This document shows positions 5,912 to 6,450 of a DNA stretch of 6,450 bases, in pieces. Source of the DNA: Desulfuromonadaceae bacterium. GTDB taxonomy: Bacteria > Desulfobacterota > Desulfuromonadia > Geobacterales > Pseudopelobacteraceae. Position 1 is the first letter of the stretch, and each line of letters starts with the position of its first letter. Position numbers and translations under genes: made by a program. The notes below the pieces were generated by a model. That model had not been told where the DNA came from. It did no database searches and saw nothing but the letters and a program-made list of their open reading frames with translations. The stretch spans positions 1 to 6,450 of the forward strand of contig JAQUCQ010000200.1 of the NCBI GenBank assembly GCA_028686145.1, in the 5' to 3' direction.

Positions 5912-6374
5912 CAAGTGCAGTTCCTTCACTCATCGAGTACACATCAAATACGTCCTCTTTGCCCCAGGTCGTTGAATCAGCTGAATCTACCGAAGAGCGT
6001 AGATTCCAGCCCCACGTGTCATCGTTGTTACTTTCGGGAGGATGAAAGGGATCGTATATCTTACGACGAAGAAATTTAATTTTCCCCGTTTTTGCATCGC
6101 CAAAATCACGGCCATCGAGCAATTCCTGTAAATCTTTCGGATAGCCGGATCCCGTTTTTAGCGGGCCGTCCGGCATTTTATCAAATTTCCGTTTATAATC
6201 GTCAATAGCACTACGAATTGTGCGAAGATTTCTGTGAAGCTCCATTTCTTTCGTACGCTGGGCTGTCATGCGGGTAAAAGGTATAACTCCAGCGGCCAGA
6301 ATGCCTAGAATTGTCATGGTTACAACCAGTTCTATAAGTGAAAGTCCTGTACGGGCTTTTAATACATCAAACAT
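5883..6374 (-). CDS. GspG-like pseudopilin (first of two)
   Basis: A prepilin with a short leader MFDVLKARTG, then the cleavage site G|LSLIELVVTMTILGILAAGVIPF; Leu replaces the usual Phe at mature position 1 and Glu is at position 5. The soluble part has the GspG-like order YPKDLQELLDG, IKFLRRKIYDPF and WGWNLRS. It ends VFDVYSMSEGTALDGKTKYNEW-like (split here by family logic: an acidic DVYS loop, then DG, then YNEW), matching the end of its neighbour and the calcium-binding loop region of major pseudopilins. The ATG at 6374 is preferred (163 residues): GAGG lies four bases upstream and an upstream frame stops one base before it. An ATG at 6389 would add five residues but has no ribosome binding site. 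The product would be inserted in the inner membrane and built into a pseudopilus. Its stop overlaps the beginning of the next pseudopilin gene. Confidence 0.87.
   Translation of the reverse strand: MFDVLKARTGLSLIELVVTMTILGILAAGVIPFTRMTAQRTKEMELHRNLRTIRSAIDDYKRKFDKMPDGPLKTGSGYPKDLQELLDGRDFGDAKTGKIKFLRRKIYDPFHPPESNNDDTWGWNLRSSVDSADSTTWGKEDVFDVYSMSEGTALDGKTKYNEW
5921..5926 (-). promoter_or_regulatory. ribosome binding site favouring the 5911 start
   Basis: AAGGAA on the minus strand lies nine bases before the ATG at 5911. The GTG at 5929 and the ATG at 5893 have no comparable sequence, so this site supports 5911 as the main start of the second pseudopilin. Confidence 0.55.
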
Positions 6375-6375
6375 A

Positions 6376-6450
6376 TTACCTCGAAGCATTCGAGTTTTGA
6401 GATAAAACTTGCTTTAGTTCCCACGTAAATTGCCAATCACTGTAATGTTT
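6376..6450 (-). CDS. possible C-terminal end of the upstream gene (partial, uncertain frame)
   Basis: A minus-strand frame is open from the window edge to a TAA at 6376-6378, one base before the pseudopilin ATG, and gives 24 residues (KHYSDWQFTWELKQ at the start, ending NSNASR). That spacing would fit a coupled upstream gene. A second frame over the same DNA gives NITVIGNLRGN and stops at 6414; it also looks protein-like and would leave a 39-base gap. Only one is likely to be real, and neither is recognised. A further component of the secretion apparatus would be expected here. Confidence 0.3.
   Translation of the reverse strand, partial: KHYSDWQFTWELKQVLSQNSNASR
6379..6382 (-). promoter_or_regulatory. 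ribosome binding site favouring the 6374 start
   Basis: GAGG (continuing to GAGGT) on the minus strand lies four bases before the ATG at 6374, a little close but the only good match. The alternative ATG at 6389 is preceded by AT-rich sequence with no Shine-Dalgarno match. Confidence 0.5.

Overview
The window looks like chromosomal DNA of a moderate-GC deltaproteobacterium-type organism. A Geobacter/Desulfuromonas-like member of the Desulfuromonadia is the best guess. This rests on recognising the protein families and remembering a similar gene order there (GspG-like pseudopilins next to ftsEX, an EnvC-like protein, a carboxy-terminal protease and a divergent polysaccharide deacetylase). No database comparison was possible.

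Nearly everything lies on the minus strand and reads from right to left as one tightly packed transcription unit. At the right edge is the end of an unidentified upstream gene. Then come two consecutive type II secretion/type IV pilus-like pseudopilins of the GspG class (about 6374-5883 and 5911-5417), ftsE (5413-4721), ftsX (4767-3799), an EnvC-like coiled-coil/degenerate LytM protein (3795-2611), a CtpA-type S41 protease (2571-1198) and a YibQ-type divergent polysaccharide deacetylase (1114-140). Neighbours overlap or lie a few bases apart as far as the EnvC-like gene; the gaps are then 39 nt before ctpA and 83 nt before the deacetylase. At the left edge a plus-strand frame ends at 87, probably a convergent gene.

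Functionally the window joins two modules. The pseudopilins belong to a secretion pseudopilus whose remaining parts probably lie to the right. The FtsE-FtsX-EnvC set is the ATP-driven switch that activates peptidoglycan amidases during cell separation. The EnvC-like protein lacks the zinc ligands of an active M23 peptidase, as an activator should. CtpA-type proteases often control peptidoglycan hydrolase levels, and YibQ is encoded next to envC in Escherichia coli, so the downstream genes fit an envelope-remodelling role.

No clearly new system was found. The most unusual sequence feature is a perfect 19-bp-arm inverted repeat with a single central base inside the first codons of the deacetylase gene, followed on the plus strand by seven T residues. 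Also notable are a G9 tract (with an A8 tract close by) inside the EnvC-like LytM domain, a TTG start for ftsX nested in ftsE, and unusually long possible leaders on the second pseudopilin. No RNA genes, mobile elements or CRISPR arrays were seen, and there is no gene-free stretch longer than 300 bases.
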